From contig JAQUAD010000003.1 in the NCBI GenBank assembly GCA_028687425.1, forward strand, positions 1 to 33,944: a DNA stretch of 33,944 nucleotides, given 5' to 3'. The DNA comes from Sideroxydans sp. (GTDB lineage Bacteria > Pseudomonadota > Gammaproteobacteria > Burkholderiales > Gallionellaceae). Below the pieces are notes generated by a model that saw only the letters and a program-made list of their open reading frames with translations, ran no database searches and had not been told where the DNA came from. This document shows, piece by piece, positions 22,795-33,944 of the stretch. How positions within the stretch are numbered: position 1 is the stretch's first letter; the number at the start of each line of letters is the position of its first letter. A program made the position numbers and the translations under genes.

Positions 22795-22822
22795 ATATTA
22801 GCATATTCTAATTTTCTGACAA
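22795..22822 (-). promoter_or_regulatory. Predicted promoter of the rhodanese pair
   Basis: Minus-strand -35 TTGTCA (22817-22822) and -10 TAATAT (22795-22800), 16-bp spacer, in an AT-rich pocket just upstream of the ribosome site. Predicted start near 22788, leader of about 25 nt. Confidence 0.6.
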
Positions 22823-22872
22823 GCTACGGAGCGCAGTCGCAGGTGAGTGCCGCGTGCGGCCTGATGACCGCG

Positions 22873-23223
22873 TCATGCCAATCCCAGTAACACCAAGCCG
22901 ACTGTGGCAGGCAGCGCCTGCACCCAGAGTATCTTTGCATTGGCGGTCAACGCACCGTAGATACCTGCCACCAGCACACAGAAAAGAAAGAACGTTTGCA
23001 CATCGACCCTGGCAGCCCACAGTCCCCAGATCAGACCTGCCGCCAGGAAACCGTTATACAACCCCTGATTCGCGGCCAGTACCCGTGTCTGTGCGGCGAA
23101 TTCCTTGCTCAGACCGAATGCCTTCAGTCCCGCGGGTTTCTCCCACAGGACCATCTCCAGCACCAGGATGTACAGGTGGATCAGTGCGACGATGCCGACA
23201 ACGATGTTGGCGGCGGTGTGCAT
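22873..23223 (-). CDS. DUF1304 family membrane protein
   Basis: 116 residues with four hydrophobic helices (about 4-24, 50-70, 74-93, 97-115) and the family landmarks LIHLYILVLEMVLW and ANQGLYNGFLAAGL. DUF1304 proteins are small inner-membrane proteins of unknown function. Its ATG shares one base with the rlpA TGA (TGATG), making it the tail of the mreB-to-rlpA run; no T-run terminator is visible behind it. Confidence 0.9.
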   Translation of the reverse strand: MHTAANIVVGIVALIHLYILVLEMVLWEKPAGLKAFGLSKEFAAQTRVLAANQGLYNGFLAAGLIWGLWAARVDVQTFFLFCVLVAGIYGALTANAKILWVQALPATVGLVLLGLA

Positions 23224-24128
23224 CAGTGCTTGCTCACGAACGGCTTGAAGCCCAGACGTCCGGCCAGCACATTGGCGGCACGGCGCGCCTCTTCCGAATC
23301 GGCATATGGCCCGAGCTGGATGCGGTTGATGCCGCTCGCGCGCAGCAAGATGATGTTCTTGCCGGTATCGCCCAACTCGGCCCGCATCCGGGACAGGAAG
23401 CTCTCGGCACCTTGCTTCTCCTTGAACGCGCCCAACTGCAGGTAGACCTTGCCCGCGACATCGGGCGGCATCACCGGCATCACCGTCTCTGCCGCGACAG
23501 ACTCGGTCTTCACGATGGGTGCCGTTACAACGGCAGCCACCGGCGCACTGCCGTCGACCGCGATGCTTTCCACTTCCACCTCGGCGCTGCCGTTGTTGAC
23601 GTAGCCCAGTTTGTAGGCCGCGGCATACGACAGATCGATGATGCGGTCATGCAGGAAGGGGCCACGGTCATTGACACGCACGATGACGGACTTGCCGTTC
23701 GCCAGATTGGTCACCCGCGCATAGCTGGGTACCGGCAAGGTAGGGTGGGCAGCGGTCATGCCGTACATGTCGTAGGTATCGCCGATGGATGTGCGCTGAC
23801 CATGGAATTTCTTGCCATACCAGGAAGCGATGCCGCGCTCCTTGTAACTACCGGTGGTTTGCAGCGGCGTGTAGGTCTTGCCCAGTGCCGAGTAAGGACG
23901 ATTGGCATAGCGGTGCAGCGGCTCTGCCTTGGGCACGGCGTCGGGGATGCTGTCGAGGTTGCTCGGCACATCCGCGCCCGGGCCGTCGCCTGCCAGATAT
24001 TTCCCTTCTCCCGTAGCGGCCGCTGCCGGCTTGTTCTTGGCCGGTGCGCCGGTGTCGCGACGCGGAATACTGGAGCAGGCACTCAGCAGGGCGAGGCTGG
24101 AAAGGATGATGATCAGGTTTCTGTTCAT
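23223..24128 (-). CDS. rlpA: Septal ring lytic transglycosylase RlpA (lipoprotein)
   Basis: 301 residues. Lipoprotein signal with lipobox LSAC (C18), then a double-psi beta-barrel domain (about 96-180) and a C-terminal SPOR domain (about 226-298) that binds denuded septal glycan. By analogy with Pseudomonas RlpA, H128 (TAAHPTLP) and D154 (VNDRGPF) are the catalytic residues for cleaving naked glycan strands. The outer-membrane anchor places it in the periplasm. GAGGGA precedes the ATG, 10 bp after rodA. Membership of the mre-rodA cluster is common in proteobacteria. Confidence 0.95.
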   Translation of the reverse strand: MNRNLIIILSSLALLSACSSIPRRDTGAPAKNKPAAAATGEGKYLAGDGPGADVPSNLDSIPDAVPKAEPLHRYANRPYSALGKTYTPLQTTGSYKERGIASWYGKKFHGQRTSIGDTYDMYGMTAAHPTLPVPSYARVTNLANGKSVIVRVNDRGPFLHDRIIDLSYAAAYKLGYVNNGSAEVEVESIAVDGSAPVAAVVTAPIVKTESVAAETVMPVMPPDVAGKVYLQLGAFKEKQGAESFLSRMRAELGDTGKNIILLRASGINRIQLGPYADSEEARRAANVLAGRLGFKPFVSKH

Positions 24129-24138
24129 GAGTAGTCCC

Positions 24139-25236
24139 TCAGGTTTTGACCAGACGTTGATGGGTGTGGATGCTCATCAGCACCCCGAAGCCGAGCAGCA
24201 GCGTGAGCATGGAAGTGCCGCCATAGCTTATCAGCGGCAGCGGCACGCCGACCACCGGCAGGATGCCGCTGACCATGCCCATGTTGACGAAGGCATAGGT
24301 AAAGAAGGTGAGCGTAATGCTGCCCGCCATCAGGCGCGTGAAATAGGTGGAGGCGTTGGCCGTGATCATGAAGCCGCGCCCGATGACAAAGGCGAACAGC
24401 CCGAGCAGGAACAGGTTGCCGACGAAGCCGAACTCTTCCGAGTACACGGCGAAGATGAAGTCGGTGGTGCGCTCGGGCAGGAAGTCCAGATGGGTCTGCG
24501 TGCCCTGCATATAGCCCTTGCCCAGCAAGCCGCCGGAACCGACCGCGATCATGCCCTGGATGGTGTGGTAACCCTTGCCCAGCGCGTCCTGCGAAGGATC
24601 GAACAGCATCATGATGCGGTGGCGCTGGTAGTCGTGCAGCATGTTCCACAGGAAGGGCGCGCTGGCCGCTGCCGTCACCAGCAGGCCGATGATGACGCGC
24701 CATGACAGTCCGGCGAGGAACAGCACATAGAAGCCGCTGGCACCGATCAGGATGGAGGTGCCCAGATCGGGCTGGCGCACGATCAATGCGACCGGCATCA
24801 GCAGCAACAGTGTCGCAATCACATAGTTTTTCATGGTCAGCGTGGCTTCATGCTTCTCGAAGTACCAGGCCATCATCAGCGGCACCGCGATCTTCATCAA
24901 TTCGGACGGCTGGAAATTCATGAAACCCAGGTTGAGCCAGCGCCGCGCACCGTGGCTGATCTCGCCGAACAGCGCTACCGCGATCAGCATCCCCATACCC
25001 AGCACATAGATCGGCACGGCACTGCGCATCAGCCAGTGCAAAGGCATGTTGGCCACGACCCACAAAGCGACGAAGCCGATGGCGATGTTGCCCATCTGGC
25101 CGAACACGCGCATCTCGTTGCCGCCGCTGGCGCTGTACAGCACCAGCAGGCTGACCAGCAGCAGCGCGCCCAGTCCCGACAGCAGGACAGGATCGAGATG
25201 CACCATGAAACGTTGTTTGATCAGTCGCAGATTCAT
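24139..25236 (-). CDS. rodA: Rod-shape peptidoglycan glycosyltransferase RodA (SEDS)
   Basis: 365 residues with about ten membrane helices. SEDS landmarks: NFQPSELMK with E112, RQPDLGTS, and FLPERTTDFIFAVYSEE with the essential aspartate D259; the final helices contain PVVGVPLPLISYGGTS. RodA polymerises lipid II during elongation together with its class B PBP partner, here MrdA. Start is the ATG at 25236, overlapping the mrdA TGA by one base and carrying GGAGG 7 nt upstream; the frame also opens with a TTG one codon earlier. Confidence 0.97.
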   Translation of the reverse strand: MNLRLIKQRFMVHLDPVLLSGLGALLLVSLLVLYSASGGNEMRVFGQMGNIAIGFVALWVVANMPLHWLMRSAVPIYVLGMGMLIAVALFGEISHGARRWLNLGFMNFQPSELMKIAVPLMMAWYFEKHEATLTMKNYVIATLLLLMPVALIVRQPDLGTSILIGASGFYVLFLAGLSWRVIIGLLVTAAASAPFLWNMLHDYQRHRIMMLFDPSQDALGKGYHTIQGMIAVGSGGLLGKGYMQGTQTHLDFLPERTTDFIFAVYSEEFGFVGNLFLLGLFAFVIGRGFMITANASTYFTRLMAGSITLTFFTYAFVNMGMVSGILPVVGVPLPLISYGGTSMLTLLLGFGVLMSIHTHQRLVKT

Positions 25237-27131
25237 CAATCGTCCTCCGCCCCTGCTTTTTCTTCCACTTTCTGCATCGGCTTGGATTTCTTGCCGAGCA
25301 GATAATAATCCAGCACCTTGCGCGCGATCGGGGCAGCAGTCGAGCCGCCGTGGCCGCCGTTCTCGACCAGCACGGCCAGCGCGATGCGCGGTTTGTCGGC
25401 CGGCGCGAACGAGATGAACCAGGCGTGGTCGCGGTTGTATTCAGAGACCTTCTCCGCATCATACTTCTCGCCCTGCTTGACGCCGATCACCTGCGCCGTG
25501 CCGGTCTTGCCCGCCACCGGATACTGCACGCCCCAGAACGCACCGACTGCCGTACCACCCGGCTTCACCACCGCCTGCATGGCACTCTTCACCAGCGCCA
25601 GATGTTCTGCCGGGATGTGCAGGTCGTACAGCGGCTCGGGAGCGGCTTGTGTTTCGTTCGCCGCATGCTGGATCTCCTTTACCAGATGCGGCCGGTAGGC
25701 CACGCCATCATTGGCCAGCGTGGCGGTGGCGAATGCAAGCTGCAACGGCGTGACTAGGTTGTAGCCTTGCCCGATGCCGGCCGACACCGTATCGCCCGGA
25801 TACCAGATCTGCTGATAGCGCTTCATCTTCCAGTCCGACGAAGGCAGCAGGCCGGAAACCTCGCCCTTCAAATCGATACCGCTGTGCTTGCCGAAACCGA
25901 ATTGCTCCAGATATTCGTGCATGCGGTCTATGCCGAGTTCGGTCGCCAGCCCGTAGTAGTAGGTGTCGCACGACACCACGATGGAGGTGAACATATCCAC
26001 CTTGCCATGGCCGCCAGTCTTCCAGTCGCGATACTGGTGGCTGCTGCCCGGCAGCAGGAAATAGCCCGGATCGCTGATGCTGAGACCCGGCGGACGCACG
26101 TCGTAATGCAATCCGGCCAACGCCATGAACGGCTTGATGGTGGAACCCGGTGGATACTGGCCGCGCAGGGCGCGATTGTTCAGCGGCACGTCGGGCGAAT
26201 TGTTCAGCGCGTCCCAGCTTTCGGTATCGATACCATCGATGAACAGGTTAGGATCGTAACCGGGCTTGCTGACGAAGGAGAGTATCTCGCCGTTGGACGG
26301 GTCGATCGCCACCAGCGCCCCGCGGTAATCGCCGAAGGCCTGCTCAGCCACTTCCTGCAAGCCCGCATCCAGCGTCAACTTCAGGTCCTTGCCCGATTGC
26401 GGCGGCGTGCGCGACAGCATGCGCACCGCACGCCCGCCGGCATCCACCTCGATCTGCTCCAGACCGGTCACACCGTGCATTTCTTTCTCGTAGCGCTCCT
26501 CGATGCCGGTCTTGCCGATGTAATCGGAGCCCATGTAGTTGCCCGCCAGGTCTTTCTTTTCCAGATCGTCCAGCTCCTGCTGGTTGATGCGACCGATGTA
26601 GCCGAGCAGATGGGAAGTGGTTTCGGAAAGCGGATACTCGCGGAACAGGCGCGCCTTGATCTCTACACCCGGAAAACGATAAAGCTGCGCCGCGAAACTC
26701 GCCAGCTCCTCGTCGGTCAGGCGCGTCTTGACCGGCAATGTCTGCAGGGAGCGGCGCTCCGACATCAGCTTCTTGAAACGACGCAGGTCCTTGGGTTTGA
26801 TCTCGACCAGCTTGCCGATCTCTTCGATGGTGGCATTCAGGTCGGGGATCTTCTCCGGGGTCAGCTCCAGCGTGTAACCCGCGTAGTTGCGTGCCAGCAC
26901 GGTACCGTTGCGGTCGGTGATCACGCCGCGGTTGGGCACGATGGGCACCACGAAGATGCGGTTGCTCTCCGCCATGGTGTCGAAGTATTCGTGCTTCCAC
27001 ACTTGCAGATAGAAGGCGCGCGCCACCAGGATCGCCATCAGCACGCCGACGAAGCCGAGACAGAAGATCAGGCGCAGGCTGAACAGGTATCGCTCGCGCT
27101 GATGGTTCTTCAGCTCGACATGTGGCGTCAT
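25236..27131 (-). CDS. mrdA: Penicillin-binding protein 2 (elongation transpeptidase)
   Basis: 631 residues. Short cytoplasmic tail, one membrane anchor (about 17-44), a PBP dimerisation/pedestal domain (about 60-240) and the transpeptidase domain with SxxK S330-K333 (PPGSTIKPF), the second motif S387-C-D389 (SxD here) and KTG 542-544 (AGKTGTAQV). It crosslinks lateral wall peptidoglycan and activates RodA. The ATG at 27131 overlaps the mreD stop as ATGA; a frame extending to 27554 runs through mreD and is rejected. The C-terminus ends in an acidic/basic tail (KVEEKAGAEDD). Confidence 0.97.
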   Translation of the reverse strand: MTPHVELKNHQRERYLFSLRLIFCLGFVGVLMAILVARAFYLQVWKHEYFDTMAESNRIFVVPIVPNRGVITDRNGTVLARNYAGYTLELTPEKIPDLNATIEEIGKLVEIKPKDLRRFKKLMSERRSLQTLPVKTRLTDEELASFAAQLYRFPGVEIKARLFREYPLSETTSHLLGYIGRINQQELDDLEKKDLAGNYMGSDYIGKTGIEERYEKEMHGVTGLEQIEVDAGGRAVRMLSRTPPQSGKDLKLTLDAGLQEVAEQAFGDYRGALVAIDPSNGEILSFVSKPGYDPNLFIDGIDTESWDALNNSPDVPLNNRALRGQYPPGSTIKPFMALAGLHYDVRPPGLSISDPGYFLLPGSSHQYRDWKTGGHGKVDMFTSIVVSCDTYYYGLATELGIDRMHEYLEQFGFGKHSGIDLKGEVSGLLPSSDWKMKRYQQIWYPGDTVSAGIGQGYNLVTPLQLAFATATLANDGVAYRPHLVKEIQHAANETQAAPEPLYDLHIPAEHLALVKSAMQAVVKPGGTAVGAFWGVQYPVAGKTGTAQVIGVKQGEKYDAEKVSEYNRDHAWFISFAPADKPRIALAVLVENGGHGGSTAAPIARKVLDYYLLGKKSKPMQKVEEKAGAEDD

Positions 27132-27646
27132 AGTTCGTTCGGATTGCGGCGCGGCCGGCGCAGCTTCTGGATGAGCAAGGTCAGCGGCGCCCACATCAGG
27201 GCCGAGGTCAGACTGCCGAGGAAGTAGTTCCACTCGACATAACCAAGCACCTGCCAGTGCACCAGGGCATATACGCCGTAGCTGGCGAGCAGCAGTACGA
27301 ACACATGTACGGATTGCTCCTTCAGGCTGAACATCTGCACGCGCCGGTTCAACACCAGTCCGCCGAACGCCAGCACCGTGTAAGCCAGTGCATGCTGGCC
27401 GAACAGACTGGCATCCGCCACATCGACGAAGATGCCCAGCATCCAGCCGATGCCGATGCCGACGCGGTGCGGCTTGTGCGTACACCAGTAAAGCAGCATC
27501 AGGCCGACGAAGTCGGGACGCAGCATCAGCGCCATGCCGTGCCAGGGCATCCACTCCAGCAACACGGCCACGATGAAGCTGGCCACGATGAAACCGCTGC
27601 TGGCCGGCAGCAGGAATTCCCTGTCCACGCTCATATCATGTCTCAT
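27128..27646 (-). CDS. mreD: Rod shape-determining protein MreD
   Basis: 172-residue inner-membrane protein with five or six hydrophobic helices; motif HRVGIGIGWMLGIFVDVADA followed by GQHALAYTVLAF matches MreD. It links MreC and the elongasome at the membrane. ATG at 27646 overlaps the mreC stop as ATGA; another in-frame ATG four codons on would remove only MRHD. Confidence 0.93.
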   Translation of the reverse strand: MRHDMSVDREFLLPASSGFIVASFIVAVLLEWMPWHGMALMLRPDFVGLMLLYWCTHKPHRVGIGIGWMLGIFVDVADASLFGQHALAYTVLAFGGLVLNRRVQMFSLKEQSVHVFVLLLASYGVYALVHWQVLGYVEWNYFLGSLTSALMWAPLTLLIQKLRRPRRNPNEL

Positions 27647-28566
27647 GGCGCACCTCGGCGGGATGGTCTTTTAAGCTGAGGTTTGGCACCCGCATCCTCT
27701 CCCGACACCGGACGCGGTGGCAGCTCCGGCACACCGGAGACGATCAGCAGCGTGCGATGCCTGTCCACGCCGGCCAGCGGCACGCAAGCGATACGCGCGA
27801 AGGGATAAGCCGGATCGCGCTCGACGCGGATCACTTTGGCGACCGGCAGCGCCGAGGGATACGTCCCGTCCATGCCCGAAGTCACCAGCTCGTCGCCCAC
27901 CTGGATGTCCACATCCACCGGCTGATAGCGCAGATCCAGTTCGCTGATGTTGCCGGAGCCGAACACTGCAGCGCGCAGGCCGGTACGCACCACCTGTACC
28001 GGCACCACGTTGTCCTTGTCGGTCACCAGCGTGACCTCGGACAGATAAGGATAGGTGCGCGTGACCTGACCGACCACACCGTTGTTGTCCACCACGGCAC
28101 GGCCTGCCTGCACGCCGTTCTGCTCGCCTGCATCGACGAACAGTTTGCGTTTGAAGATGTCGCGTTCCAGATAAACGATCTGCGCAGCCTGCACGGTGTA
28201 CTCGGCTCGCTGCTTCAATTCCAGCAGTGCACGCAACTGCGCGTTCTCGCTCAATACGGTTTCCATCTGCTTGAGCTGCGCCGAGTCCGCATCATGTTGC
28301 AGATGCAGCTGTTCATTCTCTGCGACCAGATGACCCTGCAGGGTAAGGAAGGCATTGGCACCGTCCCACATCTCGCCCGGCAGGGCGGTCAGGCGCTGGA
28401 ATGGATAGATGATGATGGAGATGACCTGACGCGTGGATTCCAGATACTGGTAGCGCGCATCCACGAACAGCAGCAACAGCGACAGTACCGAGAAGAACAC
28501 CAGGCGCGCGACCGCACTCGGGCCACGATTGAAGAAGCGCAGGGTGCGTGTGTCTTCCAGCGCCAC
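27643..28566 (-). CDS. mreC: Rod shape-determining protein MreC
   Basis: 307 residues: N-terminal FFNRGPSAVARL before the single membrane helix (about 20-37), a periplasmic coiled coil (about 70-120) and the two beta-barrel MreC core (about 120-275), ending in a proline-rich basic tail. MreC bridges MreB/MreD to PBP2 and promotes its activation. The start is GTG at 28566, 5 bp after the mreB stop, with no good ribosome site, so translation is probably coupled to mreB. Confidence 0.94.
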   Translation of the reverse strand: MALEDTRTLRFFNRGPSAVARLVFFSVLSLLLLFVDARYQYLESTRQVISIIIYPFQRLTALPGEMWDGANAFLTLQGHLVAENEQLHLQHDADSAQLKQMETVLSENAQLRALLELKQRAEYTVQAAQIVYLERDIFKRKLFVDAGEQNGVQAGRAVVDNNGVVGQVTRTYPYLSEVTLVTDKDNVVPVQVVRTGLRAAVFGSGNISELDLRYQPVDVDIQVGDELVTSGMDGTYPSALPVAKVIRVERDPAYPFARIACVPLAGVDRHRTLLIVSGVPELPPRPVSGEDAGAKPQLKRPSRRGAP

Positions 28567-28571
28567 TTAGA

Positions 28572-29983
<1,412 letters not shown>

Positions 29984-29989
29984 TCCAGC

Positions 29990-31441
<1,452 letters not shown>

Positions 31442-31445
31442 GACC

Positions 31446-32246
31446 ATGAAGATCACCCGCTTCGTCGGCGTCTCGCCGCTCAAACGCAAGCTCGATCGTC
31501 ATCCGGTCTATGGTGCCGTGCTGGACATGGACAGCCTGCGCCGCTTCATGGAGCACCACGTTTATTCGGTGTGGGATTTCATGTCCTTGCTGAAATACCT
31601 GCAACGCCACATGGCCGACACCCAGGTGCCCTGGATGCCGAGCGGCGATGCGGACGTTACTGCCGCGCAACGTTTCATCAATGAGATCGTGCTTGGCGAA
31701 GAGACCGACGAGGGATTGCCTGTCGCGAAGGGAGCGCAGACCTATGTCAGCCATTTCGACCTTTACCTGGGCGCGATGGAAGAGGTCGGCGCGGACACCC
31801 GGCCGGTCAAAGCCTTCCTGCGCTCGGTACAGCGCAACAGTATCGACAAAGCCCTGCAGACGGCAAAGATCCCCGAACCAGCGCGCCGCTTCATGCAAAC
31901 CACTTTCGGCTTCATCGCCACGAACAAGGCGCATCAGGTCGCCGCAGCGTTCGCGCTCGGCCGCGAGCAGGTCATCCCCGGCATGTTCCGCGCACTGCTG
32001 GCCGACATGAAGATCAGCAAGCGCAAGGCACCGCTGTTCCACTATTACCTGGAACGGCACATACACCTGGACGACGAATTGCATGGCCCGCTGTCGCTAC
32101 GACTGCTGGGCCACCTGTGCGGCGACAGCGCGGTAAAACTGCGCGCCGCAACCAAGTCGGGCTGCGCCGCCATCGAAGCGCGCATCGCCTTCTGGGATGG
32201 CGTACGCGCCGCCCTGCCTACCCAATCGAAGAAACGGAGCACATGA
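31446..32246 (+). CDS. DUF3050 (heme-oxygenase-like fold) protein inside the gat operon
   Basis: 266 residues. The stretches [39 protein letters not shown] and [10 protein letters not shown], followed by [19 protein letters not shown], match DUF3050, a helical family of the heme-oxygenase/TenA-like superfamily. Conserved His, Glu and Asp residues in EHH, GEETDE, SHF and RHIHLDDE are placed as in diiron proteins of that fold, so an oxidase or oxygenase role is possible; no substrate is known to me. It begins 4 bp after gatA and its TGA shares a base with the gatB ATG, so it is co-translated with the amidotransferase. Confidence 0.8.
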   Translation: MKITRFVGVSPLKRKLDRHPVYGAVLDMDSLRRFMEHHVYSVWDFMSLLKYLQRHMADTQVPWMPSGDADVTAAQRFINEIVLGEETDEGLPVAKGAQTYVSHFDLYLGAMEEVGADTRPVKAFLRSVQRNSIDKALQTAKIPEPARRFMQTTFGFIATNKAHQVAAAFALGREQVIPGMFRALLADMKISKRKAPLFHYYLERHIHLDDELHGPLSLRLLGHLCGDSAVKLRAATKSGCAAIEARIAFWDGVRAALPTQSKKRST

Positions 32247-33697
32247 TGCAGTGGGAAATCGTCATCGGCCTGGAAGTGCATGCGCAGCTTTCGACCCAAT
32301 CAAAGATCTTCTGCGGCGCATCGACCGCATTCGGCGCAGAACCGAACACGCAAGCCGATGCAGTGAGTCTGGCGCTGCCCGGCGTGTTGCCGGTATTGAA
32401 CAAGGGCGCGGTCGAACGCGCCATCAAGTTCGGTCTCGCCACCGGTGCGCACATCGCGCCGCGCTCGGTGTTCGCACGCAAGAACTACTTCTATCCCGAC
32501 CTGCCCAAGGGTTACCAGATCAGCCAGTTCGAACTGCCGGTGGTCGGACAAGGTGCGCTGACCATTCAGGTCGCACCGCTGTCCGGCAACGCCAAGCCTT
32601 ACGAAAAGACCGTGCGCATCACCCGCGCCCACCTCGAAGAAGATGCAGGCAAATCCTTGCACGGCGACTTCCACGGCATGACTGGCATCGACCTGAACCG
32701 CGCGGGCACACCGCTGCTGGAGATCGTGTCCGAGCCGGACATGCGTTCCGCTGCCGAGGCCGTGGCTTATGCCAAGGCTCTGCACACACTGGTGCGCTGG
32801 ATCGGCATCTGCGACGGCAACATGCAGGAAGGTTCTTTCCGTTGCGACGTGAACGTATCGGTGCGCCGCCCCGGCGAGCCGCTGGGCACGCGCCGCGAGA
32901 TCAAGAACCTGAACTCGTTCAAGTTCATGCAACAGGCCATCGACTATGAAGTGCAGTGGCAGATCGACACCATCGAGAACGGCGGACAGGTGCAGCAAGC
33001 CACCATCCTGTTCAATCCCGATACGGGCGAGACGCGTGCTATGCGCACCAAAGAAGACGCGCACGACTACCGCTATTTCCCCGATCCCGATCTGCTGCCG
33101 CTGGAGATCTCGCCTGAGTGGATAGAACAGATGCGCGCCACTTTGCCCGAGTTGCCGCAAGCCAAGCAGGCGCGCTATGTGAATGAGCTCGGCTTGTCCG
33201 CCTACGACGCCAGCGTCCTCACCACCTCGCGCGAGATGGCCGACTTCTTCGAGACCGTACTGGCCGCCGTGCCCAAGGATGCCAAGACCTGCGCCAACTG
33301 GATCATGGGCGAACTGAACGCGCAGCTGAACCGCGACGGTCTGGACATGGCGCAATGCCCGATCAGCGCCCAGCAACTGGGCAGCATGCTGGCACGTATC
33401 GTGGACGGCACCATCTCCAACTCCGGTGCCAAGGAAGTGTTCCGCACCATGTGGGCGGAAGGTGGTGAAGTGGATGCCATCATCGACGCCAAGGGGCTGA
33501 AGCAGGTTTCGGATTCGGGTGCGATCGAGAAGATCGTGGATGAAGTGATGGCCGCGAACGCCAACAAGGTCGCCGAATATCGTTCCGGCAAGGACAAGCT
33601 GTTCGGCTTCTTCGTCGGTCAGGCCATGAAGGCCAGCAAGGGCCAGGCCAACCCGGCGCAACTGAACGAGGTTTTGAAGCAAAAGCTCGCGGGCTGA
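32246..33697 (+). CDS. gatB: Aspartyl/glutamyl-tRNA amidotransferase subunit B
   Basis: 483 residues: GatB cradle domain with [18 protein letters not shown] at the N-terminus and the signature [15 protein letters not shown], then a helical linker and the YqeY-like tail domain (about 340-480) that holds the tRNA. It phosphorylates the tRNA-bound Asp or Glu and amidates it with ammonia from GatA. ATGs occur at 32243 and 32246; I prefer 32246, which gives the usual MQWE start and 6 nt from the GGAG site. It overlaps the DUF3050 stop (TGATG). Confidence 0.97.
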   Translation: MQWEIVIGLEVHAQLSTQSKIFCGASTAFGAEPNTQADAVSLALPGVLPVLNKGAVERAIKFGLATGAHIAPRSVFARKNYFYPDLPKGYQISQFELPVVGQGALTIQVAPLSGNAKPYEKTVRITRAHLEEDAGKSLHGDFHGMTGIDLNRAGTPLLEIVSEPDMRSAAEAVAYAKALHTLVRWIGICDGNMQEGSFRCDVNVSVRRPGEPLGTRREIKNLNSFKFMQQAIDYEVQWQIDTIENGGQVQQATILFNPDTGETRAMRTKEDAHDYRYFPDPDLLPLEISPEWIEQMRATLPELPQAKQARYVNELGLSAYDASVLTTSREMADFFETVLAAVPKDAKTCANWIMGELNAQLNRDGLDMAQCPISAQQLGSMLARIVDGTISNSGAKEVFRTMWAEGGEVDAIIDAKGLKQVSDSGAIEKIVDEVMAANANKVAEYRSGKDKLFGFFVGQAMKASKGQANPAQLNEVLKQKLAG

Positions 33698-33790
33698 TCG
33701 CCGCCCTACCTGAGGCTGGTATTGCAGCATCAGCTGACCGTGTGGCGCACAAAGCCCACGGCATTGACAGCCTCGCGGGATATTTTCTTG

Positions 33791-33821
33791 TCTGGATTCC
33801 GGCCTGAACCGGTATAACGGG
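33791..33821. repeat. Degenerate dispersed palindromic repeat (VIPxxAGIQ type)
   Basis: TCTGGATTCCGGCCTGAACC followed by GGTATAACGGG resembles a common proteobacterial intergenic element whose reverse frame reads VIPVQAGIQ, as it does here. The inner CCGG...CCGG arms form an imperfect hairpin. Only one copy is in the window, so the call rests on recognition of the pattern. Confidence 0.45.
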
Positions 33822-33828
33822 AGTGGAT

Positions 33829-33944
33829 ATGAGGCAAATGCTCACATCGTTCTGGCTGGCGCTGCTCCTGCTGCAACTCCCCTCCCCGCTTTTCGCCGCC
33901 GCGCCGCCGCTGATGCTGGCGAACATCTATCGCGACGAGATCCC
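33829..33944 (+). CDS. Exported protein, probable periplasmic ATP-dependent DNA ligase (LigE), truncated by window end
   Basis: Only 38 codons are visible. A Sec signal peptide (basic MRQ, hydrophobic FWLALLLLQL, likely cleavage after PLFAAA) leads into PPLMLANIYRDEI, which resembles the start of the mature part of LigE-type ATP-dependent DNA ligases, where an LMLA.xY motif precedes the catalytic lysine segment. That segment lies beyond the window. GGGAG ribosome site 6 nt before the ATG. LigE proteins are small periplasmic ligases associated with DNA uptake in Neisseria and Haemophilus. The call is tentative. Confidence 0.5.
   Translation, partial: MRQMLTSFWLALLLLQLPSPLFAAAPPLMLANIYRDEI

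Overview
The window looks like chromosomal core DNA from a GC-rich betaproteobacterium. A Gallionella/Sideroxydans/Nitrosomonas-like lineage is my inference from gene order and protein style; no rRNA or marker search was possible. Supporting points are the PP0621-pilS-pilR-ampD cluster, the long nrdA-nrdB class Ia ribonucleotide reductase pair, a KKPVAKK-type histone H1-like protein, the mreBCD-mrdA-rodA-rlpA cell-shape cluster, and a GatCAB amidotransferase operon diverging from mreB. Almost every base is coding, genes commonly overlap by 1-8 nt, and I see no transposase, phage or CRISPR array.

Left part (1-9.0 kb, all minus strand): the start of a histone H1-like gene built from a 33-bp tandem repeat; an AT-rich 0.5 kb spacer; nrdB and nrdA, with a terminator after nrdB and a promoter overlapped by two NrdR-type boxes 32 bp apart before nrdA; then ampD, pilR, pilS and a small zinc-ribbon-like membrane protein, preceded by tRNA-Arg(CCG).

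Middle (9.0-19.1 kb): two paralogous sodium/solute symporter modules, each a small DUF4212 subunit plus a large SSS transporter, with a small membrane protein gene downstream of each. Between them lies a plus-strand OmpR-type response regulator and QseC/TctE-like histidine kinase. A DEDDh exonuclease and a cNMP-binding/CBS/nucleotidyltransferase protein follow, translationally coupled. The first symporter carries a roughly 130-residue charged helical insertion, and both carry EF-hand-like loops at the same place.

Right part (19.2-33.9 kb): a plus-strand group (CoA-binding protein, dapF, DUF484, xerC); a convergent pair of single-domain rhodaneses; the seven-gene minus-strand run mreB-mreC-mreD-mrdA-rodA-rlpA-DUF1304; and, diverging from mreB, gatC-gatA-DUF3050-gatB. 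The window ends in the first 38 codons of an exported protein that resembles periplasmic ATP-dependent DNA ligase LigE.

Most of the window is ordinary housekeeping. The parts most worth following up are the duplicated symporter/two-component region (insertion, EF-hand-like loops, candidate accessory membrane proteins) and the heme-oxygenase-like DUF3050 gene wedged between gatA and gatB.
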